The position numbers and the translations under genes are program-made. A model generated the notes under the pieces. It did no database searches, was not told where the DNA came from, and saw only the letters and a list, made by a program, of their open reading frames with translations. From contig JALUAG010000011.1 in assembly GCA_027045875.1 (NCBI GenBank), positions 1 through 64,000 of the forward strand: DNA of 64,000 bases, read 5' to 3'. Below, one piece after another: positions 21,667 to 31,922 of this stretch; within the stretch, counting starts at the first letter, position 1; the number at the start of each line of letters is the position of its first letter. The stretch is from Alphaproteobacteria bacterium. GTDB lineage: Bacteria > Pseudomonadota > Alphaproteobacteria > Geminicoccales > Geminicoccaceae.

Positions 21667-22583
21667 GCCCCGGCCGCTGGCACGCCGCCGGTCTCGCGAC
21701 CGGGATGGGCCTTCCACAGGATCATGGTGAGGTGCATGAAGACGAGGATGGCGATCGCCTGATGGGTGACCGCCGCCCAGAGGGGCCAGAAGGTGCCGAC
21801 GCCGTGGGCACCGAGAAGGGCCGCCAGCAGCACCAGCAGGAGCGCGCCGGTGCCGAGGCCGCGGAAGGCGCCGCCCCATCGGCGACCGCGGAGAAAGAGG
21901 AACAGGACCGCGATCACCGTCAGCCCGGCCAGCACCCGATGGATCCAGTTGACCAGCACGAGGGGATCCGAGAGGTCGGGGACGAGGGCACCGTCGCAGA
22001 GGGGCCAGGTCGCGCAGGCCATGGCGGCCCCCATCTTGGCCATCATCGCCGCCGAGACGATGGCGGCGAAGGTGACGATCCAGGTGAGGAGCACGAGCGC
22101 GCGAAAGGCGCCGTCGACCGCCGGCGCCGGGCTCCCCGCCCGGGCGGTGAGAAAGAGGGTCATGGCCAGCACGAGCAGGGCGGTGCCGAGATGAAGCGCC
22201 ACCGACCAGGGACTGTTCTGATCGAGCACGGTGACACCTCCGAGTCCCGCCTGGACGACGAGCAGAATGACGAGGAGGGCGGCCCCGCCGGCGAGACCGG
22301 GCCGTTCCTCGCGATGGCGCAGCGCCAGCCAGGCGACGATCAGCACCAGGGGTCCCAGGAACACGCCGGCAATCAGGCGATGCACCCACTCGAGCATCAC
22401 CTGGTAGTATTCGTAGCCGGCATCCTCGGGAATGGTACCCGGGAGCGGCAGCCAGCTCCCGTAGCAGGTCGGCCAGTCCGGACAGGAGAGGCCGGAATTG
22501 GTGACCCGCACGGTCGCTCCCAGAACGATCAGGACGAATGTCAGCAGAGCCGCCAGACCGGCGGTCAGTTTCAGGGCACGCAC
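21663..22583 (-). CDS. ctaA: Heme A synthase (CtaA/COX15)
   Basis: Integral membrane enzyme that oxidises the C8 methyl of heme O to give heme A for aa3 oxidase. The 306 residues form about eight helices. The four heme-ligand histidines are visible in WVHRLIAG, VALHLGTALL, WIHRVLAGL and VTHQAIAIL. Two cysteine pairs (SCPDWPTCYG and ACATWPLCDG) mark the cysteine-containing form. From memory, many alphaproteobacteria use a longer COX15 without these pairs. The gene lies between SURF1 (four-base gap) and the M32 peptidase (four-base overlap) in the cox unit. Confidence 0.94.
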   Translation of the reverse strand: MRALKLTAGLAALLTFVLIVLGATVRVTNSGLSCPDWPTCYGSWLPLPGTIPEDAGYEYYQVMLEWVHRLIAGVFLGPLVLIVAWLALRHREERPGLAGGAALLVILLVVQAGLGGVTVLDQNSPWSVALHLGTALLVLAMTLFLTARAGSPAPAVDGAFRALVLLTWIVTFAAIVSAAMMAKMGAAMACATWPLCDGALVPDLSDPLVLVNWIHRVLAGLTVIAVLFLFLRGRRWGGAFRGLGTGALLLVLLAALLGAHGVGTFWPLWAAVTHQAIAILVFMHLTMILWKAHPGRETGGVPAAGA

Positions 22584-22587
22584 GTCG

Positions 22588-23334
22588 CTATCCTTCGCTC
22601 AGAGACCGATCGCGGCGCTCGGCACCGCGCCTGAAGCCGAAGACGACATAGATCACCAGCAGCGAAGCCGCCAGCCCGAACCAAGTAACGGCATAGCCGA
22701 GATGGCGGTTGGGCAGGTTCGCCCGTACCGGCAGGACGGTGGCCAGCAGCTCCGGCGGTTCCGCCTCCTGGGCGTGGAGGAGGAAGGGAGCGACGGGAGC
22801 TCCCACCAGTCGCGCGAGGGCCTCGCGGTCGAGCCAATAGAAGCGACGGGCGGTGATGTCGTTGTCGGGCACGAACAGGCGCTGGCGCACATCGCCGATG
22901 TGGACCAGCACGCCGTCGATCCGCGCCCGTGCCGGTCGGGCGAGGGCGGCCGGCTCGGCGGGCGGCAGTTCGGCCTCGGGCAGCCAGCCGCGATCGACCA
23001 GGAGCACGGTCCCGTCGGCGAGGCGCATGGGGGTGATCAGGGAGGCGCCGAGCCGTCCGCCGACGGTGAGGGCACCGAGGGCGAAGTTGTGGACCGCCAG
23101 CAGTTCGCCCGCGAGCCGCACCCGCCGGTAGTCGAAGGCCCGCCCATCTGCCGGCAGGGTGTCGAGGGTGACGGGCGGCGCCGCCAGTCCCGTCTCCATG
23201 CGGGCGATGAGATCCTGCTTCCAGAACAGGCGCTTCACCTGCCAGGAACCGAGACCGACCAGTACCAGGAAGGCGAGGGCGGTGGCGAGGGTGGCGGCCG
23301 CTCCCGGCCGGAAGCGCCGCCCTTCAGCCGGCAT
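22588..23334 (-). CDS. SURF1 family cytochrome oxidase biogenesis protein
   Basis: Inner-membrane protein that helps place heme A in subunit I of aa3 oxidase. The 248 residues have the expected two terminal membrane helices (about 14-32 and 214-232) flanking a periplasmic domain. Family motifs are LGSWQVKRLFWKQDLI, LVDRGWLP, and the C-terminal NRHLGYAVTWFGLAASL. The start overlaps the DUF983 stop by 11 bases. It is a member of the cox unit. Confidence 0.95.
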   Translation of the reverse strand: MPAEGRRFRPGAAATLATALAFLVLVGLGSWQVKRLFWKQDLIARMETGLAAPPVTLDTLPADGRAFDYRRVRLAGELLAVHNFALGALTVGGRLGASLITPMRLADGTVLLVDRGWLPEAELPPAEPAALARPARARIDGVLVHIGDVRQRLFVPDNDITARRFYWLDREALARLVGAPVAPFLLHAQEAEPPELLATVLPVRANLPNRHLGYAVTWFGLAASLLVIYVVFGFRRGAERRDRSLSEG

Positions 23335-23683
23335 GATCGAAATCGCGCGCCCGATGCTTGAACTGGAGACCGATCATCATCGCCTTGAGAGGACGCATCA
23401 GCAGGAGACAGGCGAGCAGCGCGAGGGGAAGCCAGACCAGGAGATGGAGCCAGATCGGCCAGCCGAACCGGACCTCGACCAGGAGGGCGGTACCGACGAC
23501 GAGAAAGCCCACGAGCAGAACGATGAAGGCCACCGGCCCGTCGCCGCTGTCCTCGCCGGAAAGATCGAGACCGCAGGCTTCGCAGCGCGGGACCACGGAC
23601 AGGAATCCGCGGAACAGCCGGCCGCGCCCGCAGCGCGGGCAGCGGCCGGCGAGCGCGGAGCCGACCGGTGACGCGACGGTCAC
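23324..23683 (-). CDS. DUF983 family membrane protein
   Basis: Small alphaproteobacterial membrane protein nearly always next to coxC and SURF1; probably a helper of oxidase assembly, function unproven. A zinc-ribbon-like start (CPRCGRGRLF … CEACGLDLSGEDSGDGP) is followed by two membrane helices. I prefer the GTG at 23683, one base after the coxC stop, giving about 119 residues beginning MTVASPVGSALAG. An ATG at 23722 would add 13 residues and overlap coxC by 38 bases. Confidence 0.88.
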   Translation of the reverse strand: MTVASPVGSALAGRCPRCGRGRLFRGFLSVVPRCEACGLDLSGEDSGDGPVAFIVLLVGFLVVGTALLVEVRFGWPIWLHLLVWLPLALLACLLLMRPLKAMMIGLQFKHRARDFDHAG

Positions 23684-23684
23684 C

Positions 23685-24545
23685 CTATTCGACCGGGGTG
23701 ACGGTGAATTCGAGGCTGCCACCCCACCAGTAGACGAAGACGAACAGGAACAGCCAGACGGCGTCGACGAAATGCCAGTACCAAGCGGCGGCCTCGAAAC
23801 CGACGTGGCGCTGTGGCGTGAAGTCGTTCTTCCAGGCCCGGATGGTGCAGACGATCAGGAAGACGGTGCCGATCTGCACGTGCAGCCCGTGGAAGCCGGT
23901 GGCCATGTAGAAGGCCGAACCGAAGATCCCGTCCTGCAGGGTGAAGCCCTCGTGGACGATGGCGACGTAATATTCGTAGGCCTGGAAGAAGGTGAAGGTG
24001 AGGGCGAGCACCACCGTGAGCAGCAGCGCCTTGAAGGCGGTCCGGTTGTCGTTCTGCTTGATGGCGTGATGTGCCCAGGTGACGGTGGCGCCGGAGGTCA
24101 GCAGGATCAGGGTGTTGAGGAAGGGGATCTCCCAGGTCGGGACGGGCTCCACGCCTTCGGGCGGCCAGGAGACGGCGACCAGCTCCGGCGGTACCAGCGC
24201 GCCCCAGAAGAAGGCCCAGAAGAACGCGGCGAAGAACAGCACCTCGGAGGTGATGAAGAGCGCCATGCCCATGCGCAGCCCGCGGGCCACCACTTCCGTG
24301 TGATGGCCGCTCCGGGCCTCCTGGATGACGTCCCGCCACCAGCCCCACATGGTGACGAGAATGCCGAGGAAACCGAGCAGGGTGATCCACTTGCCACCGG
24401 CGATATCGTGCATCCACATGACCGCCCCGCCGGTGAGCGGGAGGGCGGCCAGGCTGCCGACGATGGGCCAGGGACTGGGATCCACGAGATGATAGGGATG
24501 CTCGTGCCCGTGAGCCGCCGTCGCCGTGTCTGTTCCTGACGCCAT
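23685..24545 (-). CDS. coxC: Cytochrome c oxidase subunit III
   Basis: Third core subunit of the aa3 oxidase, seven membrane helices, 286 residues. Recognised from HPYHLVDPSPWPIVGSLAAL at the N-terminus, FITSEVLFFAAFFWAFFW, the conserved glutamate-bearing helix, GFHGLHVQIGT and the C-terminal AAAWYWHFVDAVWLFLFVFV. It begins 30 bases after ctaG ends. All expected conserved segments are present. Confidence 0.98.
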   Translation of the reverse strand: MASGTDTATAAHGHEHPYHLVDPSPWPIVGSLAALPLTGGAVMWMHDIAGGKWITLLGFLGILVTMWGWWRDVIQEARSGHHTEVVARGLRMGMALFITSEVLFFAAFFWAFFWGALVPPELVAVSWPPEGVEPVPTWEIPFLNTLILLTSGATVTWAHHAIKQNDNRTAFKALLLTVVLALTFTFFQAYEYYVAIVHEGFTLQDGIFGSAFYMATGFHGLHVQIGTVFLIVCTIRAWKNDFTPQRHVGFEAAAWYWHFVDAVWLFLFVFVYWWGGSLEFTVTPVE

Positions 24546-24575
24546 GTCCTTCGCTCCTTCCCCGACTCGCTCCGC

Positions 24576-25154
24576 TCAGGAATCGCCGACCGGCTCGCCG
24601 GCGGCCTCCGTCGCCAGCGCCGCGGTGGCTTCCTCGTTGAGATAGAAGGTATAGGAGAGCGTGATCTGCCGCACCTCGTTGGCCGTCGGATCCTCGAGCA
24701 GTTCGCGATCGACGAAGAACGAGACCGGCATTTCGACCCGCTGGCCCGGCTCCAGCTTCTGCTCGTCGAAGCAGAAGCACTGGACCTTGTAGAAGTATCC
24801 GCCCACCTTGAACGGGGTAACGTTGTAGACCGCCTGGCCGACCAGCGGCCGGTCGGAAAGGTTGACCGCCTCGAACGCCACGAAACCCGGCTCGCCGATG
24901 CGCACGGTGACCGCCTTCTCGAGCGGACGCACCCGCCACGGCAGGCGCTTGTCGACGTCGGCGTTGAAGCTCACCTCGACCAGGACATCCGTGGCCTCTT
25001 CCGGCGGCGCCTCGGCGACGTCGGTCGTGCCACCGTAGCCCGTGATCTGACAGAACAGCCGGTAGAGCGGCACCGAGGCCGCCGTCAGGCCCACCATTCC
25101 GGCCACCACCGCGACGAGGGCGAACGCCGTGCGCCGGATACCGCGGGTCGCCAT
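24576..25154 (-). CDS. ctaG: Cytochrome oxidase copper chaperone CtaG/COX11
   Basis: Periplasm-facing, single-span chaperone delivering copper to the CuB site of subunit I. The 192 residues have one N-terminal helix (about 9-28), Cys35 just after it, and the copper motif CFCF (Cys126, Cys128) in KVQCFCFDEQ. The segment VNLSDRPLVGQAVYNVTP is diagnostic of the family. The ATG shares one base with the stop of the small coxF-like ORF, so translation is coupled. Confidence 0.97.
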   Translation of the reverse strand: MATRGIRRTAFALVAVVAGMVGLTAASVPLYRLFCQITGYGGTTDVAEAPPEEATDVLVEVSFNADVDKRLPWRVRPLEKAVTVRIGEPGFVAFEAVNLSDRPLVGQAVYNVTPFKVGGYFYKVQCFCFDEQKLEPGQRVEMPVSFFVDRELLEDPTANEVRQITLSYTFYLNEEATAALATEAAGEPVGDS

Positions 25155-25279
25155 CAGTTCCCCCCGAGCCGGACCAGGGTGACGAGATAGAAGAGGACGG
25201 CGAGGGCCACCAGGAGCCCACCCAGGAGCAGGTTCTTGGTGCGCTGGCGTCGCCGGAATTCGCGGTCGTCGAGGGACAC
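25154..25279 (-). CDS. Small single-span CoxF-like protein
   Basis: A 41-residue ORF with a GTG start at 25279 and a TGA sharing one base with the ctaG ATG. The product begins MSLDDREFRRRQRTKN and continues with one hydrophobic helix (LLLGGLLVALAVLFYLVTLV), then ends RLGGN. A short basic head plus one helix, placed between ctaB and ctaG, is the pattern of the tiny CoxF-like proteins of alphaproteobacterial cox operons. Its tight fit (four bases after the ctaB stop, one-base overlap with ctaG) supports it being real. Function is unproven, presumably oxidase assembly. Confidence 0.8.
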   Translation of the reverse strand: MSLDDREFRRRQRTKNLLLGGLLVALAVLFYLVTLVRLGGN

Positions 25280-25283
25280 GCGA

Positions 25284-26228
25284 TCAGCTCCCGAAGGCGT
25301 CGAATACGGCATGATCGACCACCAGTCCGAGAAAGATCAGGAACAGATAGAGGACGGACACGCGGAAGCCGCGCCGCGCCACCTCGTCGCGACCCGTGCG
25401 CAGCAGCCGCCAGGCGACGCCCGTGAACATCGCGCCCGCGACCAGCGCTACGAGTCCGTAGAGGGCTCCCGCCGCGCCGACCGCCACCGGCAGGAGGCCG
25501 GCCAGCGAGACCGCCAGCGCATAGGCGAAGATGTACCGCAGCGTCCGCCGCCGGCCGGCCACCACCGGCAGCATCGGCACCCCGGCGCGACGATAGTCCT
25601 CGTTGCGATAGAGCGCGAGCGACCAGAAATGGGGCGGCGTCCAGAGAAAGACGATCAGGAAGAGCAGGAGAGGTGGAAGCCCCACATCGCCGGTCACCGC
25701 GGCCCAGCCGACCACCGGCGGCAGGGCGCCGGCCACGCCGCCGATGACGATGTTCTGGGGCGTGCGACGCTTGAGGAACAGGGTGTAGACGACGAGATAG
25801 AAGAGGATGGTGAAGGCGAGGAGCCCCGCCGCCAGCCAGTTGAGCGCGAGTCCCATCAGCATCACGGCGATCAGCGCGAGCGCGATGCCGGTGCCGAGGG
25901 CCTCGGCCGGCGCGATCCGCCCGGTGGCGGTGGGACGCCCGCGGGTGCGCCGCATCTGCCGGTCGATGTCCGCGTCGTAGGCATTGTTGATCGCCGCACA
26001 GGCGCCGGCCCCGAGCGCGATGGCCAGGACGGCGACGAAGCCGAGCAGGGGGTGGATCGTGCCCGGCGCCAGATAGAGCCCGACCGCGCCCGTGAAGACC
26101 ACGAGCTGCATGACGTTGGGTTTCAGCAGGCGCCAGTAGTCGAGGGGGGTGGCCACCGGCTCGGCGGCCACCTCCGTCGCGATCATCCCCGCGCTGCGCG
26201 GCACGGTCCGCACGCCCCCCGCGGCCAT
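25284..26228 (-). CDS. ctaB: Protoheme IX farnesyltransferase (heme O synthase)
   Basis: UbiA-superfamily membrane enzyme that adds farnesyl to heme b, giving heme O for CtaA. The 314 residues have multiple helices, the first aspartate motif NNAYDADIDRQMRRTRGRP and the family segment FLWTPPHFWSLALYRNEDYRRAGVPMLPV (quoted here as FLWTPPHFWS and RRAGVPMLPV). An alternative start at the second methionine (residue 15) would be closer to relatives. It starts four bases after the coxA stop. Confidence 0.96.
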   Translation of the reverse strand: MAAGGVRTVPRSAGMIATEVAAEPVATPLDYWRLLKPNVMQLVVFTGAVGLYLAPGTIHPLLGFVAVLAIALGAGACAAINNAYDADIDRQMRRTRGRPTATGRIAPAEALGTGIALALIAVMLMGLALNWLAAGLLAFTILFYLVVYTLFLKRRTPQNIVIGGVAGALPPVVGWAAVTGDVGLPPLLLFLIVFLWTPPHFWSLALYRNEDYRRAGVPMLPVVAGRRRTLRYIFAYALAVSLAGLLPVAVGAAGALYGLVALVAGAMFTGVAWRLLRTGRDEVARRGFRVSVLYLFLIFLGLVVDHAVFDAFGS

Positions 26229-26232
26229 CGAC

Positions 26233-28682
<2,450 letters not shown>

Positions 28683-28762
28683 CGACCGCTCCCCTCCAGC
28701 GTGCCCTGTGCGAAAGACTCCCCGCGCCGCCCGTCGCCGCGAGCGGCTCGTTCCATCTCGCC

Positions 28763-28776
28763 TTGATCCAGATCAA
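28763..28776. promoter_or_regulatory. FNR/FixK-type box upstream of coxB
   Basis: TTGAT-CCAG-ATCAA is a perfect match to the FNR/FixK consensus TTGAT-N4-ATCAA. It lies 81-94 bases before the coxB start, a usual distance for regulation of that promoter. The match is seen; regulation by an oxygen-responsive Crp/Fnr protein is inferred, and sign (activation or repression under low oxygen) is unknown. Confidence 0.6.
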
Positions 28777-28858
28777 GTGATACCGACGCCGCGAAGGCTG
28801 CACTTGGTGACAGATTGTCGCAGAATATGCCGGAAATCCTGGAAGGGTGGTCGTCGTC

Positions 28859-30157
28859 CTAGACGCCGATGCGGTGTCGCAGCCGGCGCAGCCCCAGCCA
28901 GACCGCCGCCACCGCCAGCGGCACGAGGGCCGCCAGCAGCGGCGCCTGCGCCTTTCCGGCGAGGCCGAGCCAAGGTCCCGTGCCCTCGATCACATAGGCG
29001 GCAAGCCCCACCAGATAGTAGCTCAGGACCACCACCGACAGCCCTTCCACCGTCTGCTGCAGGCGCAGCTGGAGGGCCGCCCGGTGTTCCATCGATTCGA
29101 GAAGCGCGCGGTTCTGTTCCTGCAGCTCGAGATCGACGCGCGTGCGCACGAGATCCGATGCCCGCGAGATCCGCCGGCTCAGCCCCTCCAGCCGTTCGGC
29201 CGTCGAGCCGCAGGTGCGCATGGCAGGCTCGAAACGGCGGGCGAGGAACTGGCCCAGAGGCTGGAAGGGCTCGAACCGCTCCTCCCCGAGCTCCCGCAGC
29301 CGGTCGCGCACGAGCTGGTGGTAGGCCCGCGTGCCGCCGAACCGGAAGGCGGTTTCCGCAACCTGCCGCTCGATGTCGGCGGCGAGCGCGAACAGTTCCT
29401 CGAGCAGCTCCCGCTCGTCGGCCAGTCCCCGGGCCTCGCCGATCCGTGCCGTGAGCACCGCGAGTCGGGTTTCCGCCGCCGTCAGCCCCGGCGCCGCCCG
29501 GCGCGCGAGCGGCAGTCCGAGAAGCGCCATCATCCGGTAGGTGTCGATCTCCACCAGGCGCTGCACGAGCCGCCCGGCGCGGGCCGGATCCAGCCCCCGA
29601 TCGGTGATGTGGAAGCGCCCGAACCCGTCTCCGTGCGGCCGCCAGTCGGTGCAGACCACGGCGGCGTTGCCCATCACCCGGCTGGCCCGCACCCGATGGC
29701 CCTCGAACAGCGCGTCGATCCGCGCCGGGTCGGGTGGCCCGCCCCGTTCCAGAACGAGATGGGCGGCGGCCACCACGGTGCCGGGCAGTGCAGCGAGCCA
29801 GTCCTCGGGCAACAGCGCAATGGCCGTGTCGCGGAACGGCTGCAACCCGCCCCCGGGCCTGAGGAAGGTCAGGGTGACGAACTCCAGGTGCCGCTCGAAG
29901 CGCAGCTCGAAGCGGCCGAGGTCGACGGCGTGGAAATGTTCGCGGAAGGGAGGCGAGGCCCCGTAGCGGCGGCACAGCTCCGCCACCTGGTCGAGCACCC
30001 GGCCGGCCTCCTCGTGGCCGGTCAGCATGGCGACATGGGAGATGGTGACCGGCGCCGAAACGGCGGCCGCGGGACGGCTGTGCAGCTCGTCCACCAACCG
30101 CTCGAAGTCGGGGTGGAAGGTCAGCCCGTAGGCCCGGATCGCCGGATCTTCGCTCAT
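28859..30157 (-). CDS. DUF3422 family protein
   Basis: Conserved proteobacterial protein of unknown role, 432 residues. Recognised from HPDFERLVDELHSRPAA at the N-terminus, HLEFVTLTFLRPG, CTDWRPHGDGFGRFHI and IDTYRMMALLGLPLAR. A long helical central part (about 220-350) with many acidic residues precedes two C-terminal membrane helices (about 365-387 and 400-420), so it is likely anchored by its tail. The ATG at 30157 overlaps the rsmE stop by four bases, suggesting co-translation with rsmE, which need not imply shared function. Confidence 0.88.
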   Translation of the reverse strand: MSEDPAIRAYGLTFHPDFERLVDELHSRPAAAVSAPVTISHVAMLTGHEEAGRVLDQVAELCRRYGASPPFREHFHAVDLGRFELRFERHLEFVTLTFLRPGGGLQPFRDTAIALLPEDWLAALPGTVVAAAHLVLERGGPPDPARIDALFEGHRVRASRVMGNAAVVCTDWRPHGDGFGRFHITDRGLDPARAGRLVQRLVEIDTYRMMALLGLPLARRAAPGLTAAETRLAVLTARIGEARGLADERELLEELFALAADIERQVAETAFRFGGTRAYHQLVRDRLRELGEERFEPFQPLGQFLARRFEPAMRTCGSTAERLEGLSRRISRASDLVRTRVDLELQEQNRALLESMEHRAALQLRLQQTVEGLSVVVLSYYLVGLAAYVIEGTGPWLGLAGKAQAPLLAALVPLAVAAVWLGLRRLRHRIGV

Positions 30158-30879
30158 CGCCTCGCCACCTCCCGCAGCGCCCGCCAGACGGCGAGCATGT
30201 AGATCGCGGCGGTCTCGGTACGCAGTATGGTGGGCCCGAGACCGACCGGCAGCACCGCCGGATGTGCCCGCAGCATCGCACGTTCGGCGGGCGTGAAACC
30301 ACCTTCCGGCCCCACCAGGAAGACCGGTTCCGGCCGCCCGTCGAGCGCCTCGGCGAGCGGCCGGCCCTCCCCCGCCTCGTCGCCGAACAGGAGCAGCGGC
30401 GGGTCCTCCGCGGCCAGCCGCTCCGCGAGCGCGCGGGCGGGCGCGATCTCCGGCACCGTGAGGCGGCGACACTGTTCCGCGGCCTCGACGGCCAGGCTGC
30501 GCAGCCGATCGCTGCGCGGCAGGCGGACGACGCTGCGCCCGGTGATCACCGGGCAGAGCCGGGCCGCCCCCAGTTCCACCGCCTTTTCCACCAGCCACTC
30601 GAGGCGCACCCGTCGGGGCGGGGCGAACCAGAGCGTGGGGCCGGGTTCGGGACGCGGCGCCCGCAGGCGCTCCTCGACGAGGAGCTCGGCGCGGCGACGG
30701 CCGAGCGCCAGCAGGCGGGCCCGCCACTCGCCGTCCTCGCCGTTGAACAGCAGCACCGCGTCGCCCACCCCCAGCCGCAGCACGCGCGCCAGATAGTGGG
30801 TGCGGCCGGCATCGAGCACCACCGTGACCTCCGCGGCCAGGCGCGGATCCTCGACATGGAGCCTCGGAAGGGCGGCCAT
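30154..30879 (-). CDS. rsmE: 16S rRNA (uracil-1498-N3)-methyltransferase
   Basis: SPOUT-fold methyltransferase that modifies U1498 of 16S rRNA with SAM. The 241 residues have an N-terminal PUA-like domain and the C-terminal knot, with FLVGPEGGFTPAE and the end motif GLGPTILRTETAA forming the SAM site, plus the family segment WLVEKAVELGAARLCPVIT. It is divergent from ubiA 44 bases away, a common alphaproteobacterial arrangement, and overlaps the DUF3422 gene by four bases. Confidence 0.96.
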   Translation of the reverse strand: MAALPRLHVEDPRLAAEVTVVLDAGRTHYLARVLRLGVGDAVLLFNGEDGEWRARLLALGRRRAELLVEERLRAPRPEPGPTLWFAPPRRVRLEWLVEKAVELGAARLCPVITGRSVVRLPRSDRLRSLAVEAAEQCRRLTVPEIAPARALAERLAAEDPPLLLFGDEAGEGRPLAEALDGRPEPVFLVGPEGGFTPAERAMLRAHPAVLPVGLGPTILRTETAAIYMLAVWRALREVARR

Positions 30880-30923
30880 CCCTCGCCTTTACCCCGAATC
30901 GCGCCGACGGTAGAAGAGCGCCC

Positions 30924-31844
30924 ATGAGTCCACAAGTCGGCGAGGGAGCGGTTCTCGACCGCCAGAGCGGCTGGGTCGGCCGGCTGCCGGGGCGCCTGCG
31001 CGACTTCGCGGTGCTGGCCCGCTGGGACCGGCCGATCGGGACCTGGCTGCTGCTGATCCCCTGCTGGTGGGGGCTGGCGCTCGCACCGGCGGACTTCTCG
31101 CCCTGGCCCTATCTGCTGTTCGCCATCGGTGCGGTGGCCATGCGCGGGGCCGGCTGCACCGTCAACGATCTGGCGGATCGCGACTTCGACCGCAGGGTTG
31201 AACGCACCCGCAACCGCCCGCTCGCCGCGGGGCGCATCGGCACCGCCGGCGCCCTCGCCTTCTTCGCCCTCCAGTCGGCGGTCGGGCTCGCGGTGCTGGC
31301 GGCACTCCCGCGTTTCGCGGCCCTGGTCGCGCTCGCGAGCGTGCCGCTCATCGTCGTCTACCCCTTCATGAAGCGCGTCACCTGGTGGCCCCAGGCCTTC
31401 CTCGGCGTCACCTTCAACTGGGGGGCTCTGGTGGGCTACGCGGCGGCCACCGGGCGGCTCGATCCGGCGGCGTTCCTGCTCTACGCCGCGGGCATCTTCT
31501 GGACCCTCGGCTACGACACCGTCTACGCCCATCAGGACAAGGAGGACGACATCCGCATCGGCGTCCGCTCGACGGCGATCCGCCTCGGTGCCGCGAGCCG
31601 CGTCTGGATCGCCGGCTTCTACGGGATCATGCTGCTGCTGCTGGCGGCGGCCGGCGCTCTCGCGGGGCTCGGCCGGGCGTTCCTCCCGCTCCTCGCGGTG
31701 CCGGCGGCGATGCTGGCCTGGCAGGTGATCCGCGTCGATTTCGACGACCGCGCCTCCTGCCTGCACCATTTCCGCTTCCATCGCGACGTCGGCCTCGCCG
31801 TACTGGCGGCATTGTGGATCGGGCGCCTCGTCCCGGTTCCGTGA
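30924..31844 (+). CDS. ubiA: 4-hydroxybenzoate polyprenyltransferase
   Basis: Membrane prenyltransferase of ubiquinone synthesis. The 306 residues span about eight to nine helices; the two prenyl-diphosphate/Mg motifs are NDLADRDFD at 81-89 and YDTVYAHQDKEDD near residue 200. The segment RPIGTWLLLIPCWWGLAL is typical of UbiA. It is divergent from rsmE and first of a plus-strand run with the LLM oxidoreductase (79-base gap) and chaC. Confidence 0.97.
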   Translation: MSPQVGEGAVLDRQSGWVGRLPGRLRDFAVLARWDRPIGTWLLLIPCWWGLALAPADFSPWPYLLFAIGAVAMRGAGCTVNDLADRDFDRRVERTRNRPLAAGRIGTAGALAFFALQSAVGLAVLAALPRFAALVALASVPLIVVYPFMKRVTWWPQAFLGVTFNWGALVGYAAATGRLDPAAFLLYAAGIFWTLGYDTVYAHQDKEDDIRIGVRSTAIRLGAASRVWIAGFYGIMLLLLAAAGALAGLGRAFLPLLAVPAAMLAWQVIRVDFDDRASCLHHFRFHRDVGLAVLAALWIGRLVPVP

Positions 31845-31922
31845 GCGGGCACCTCCTCGCTTCCCTGCCGCCGCCGTTTCCGACTAGAAGACGCCCCGGG
31901 TCATCACTTCGTCGGGGAGGCG

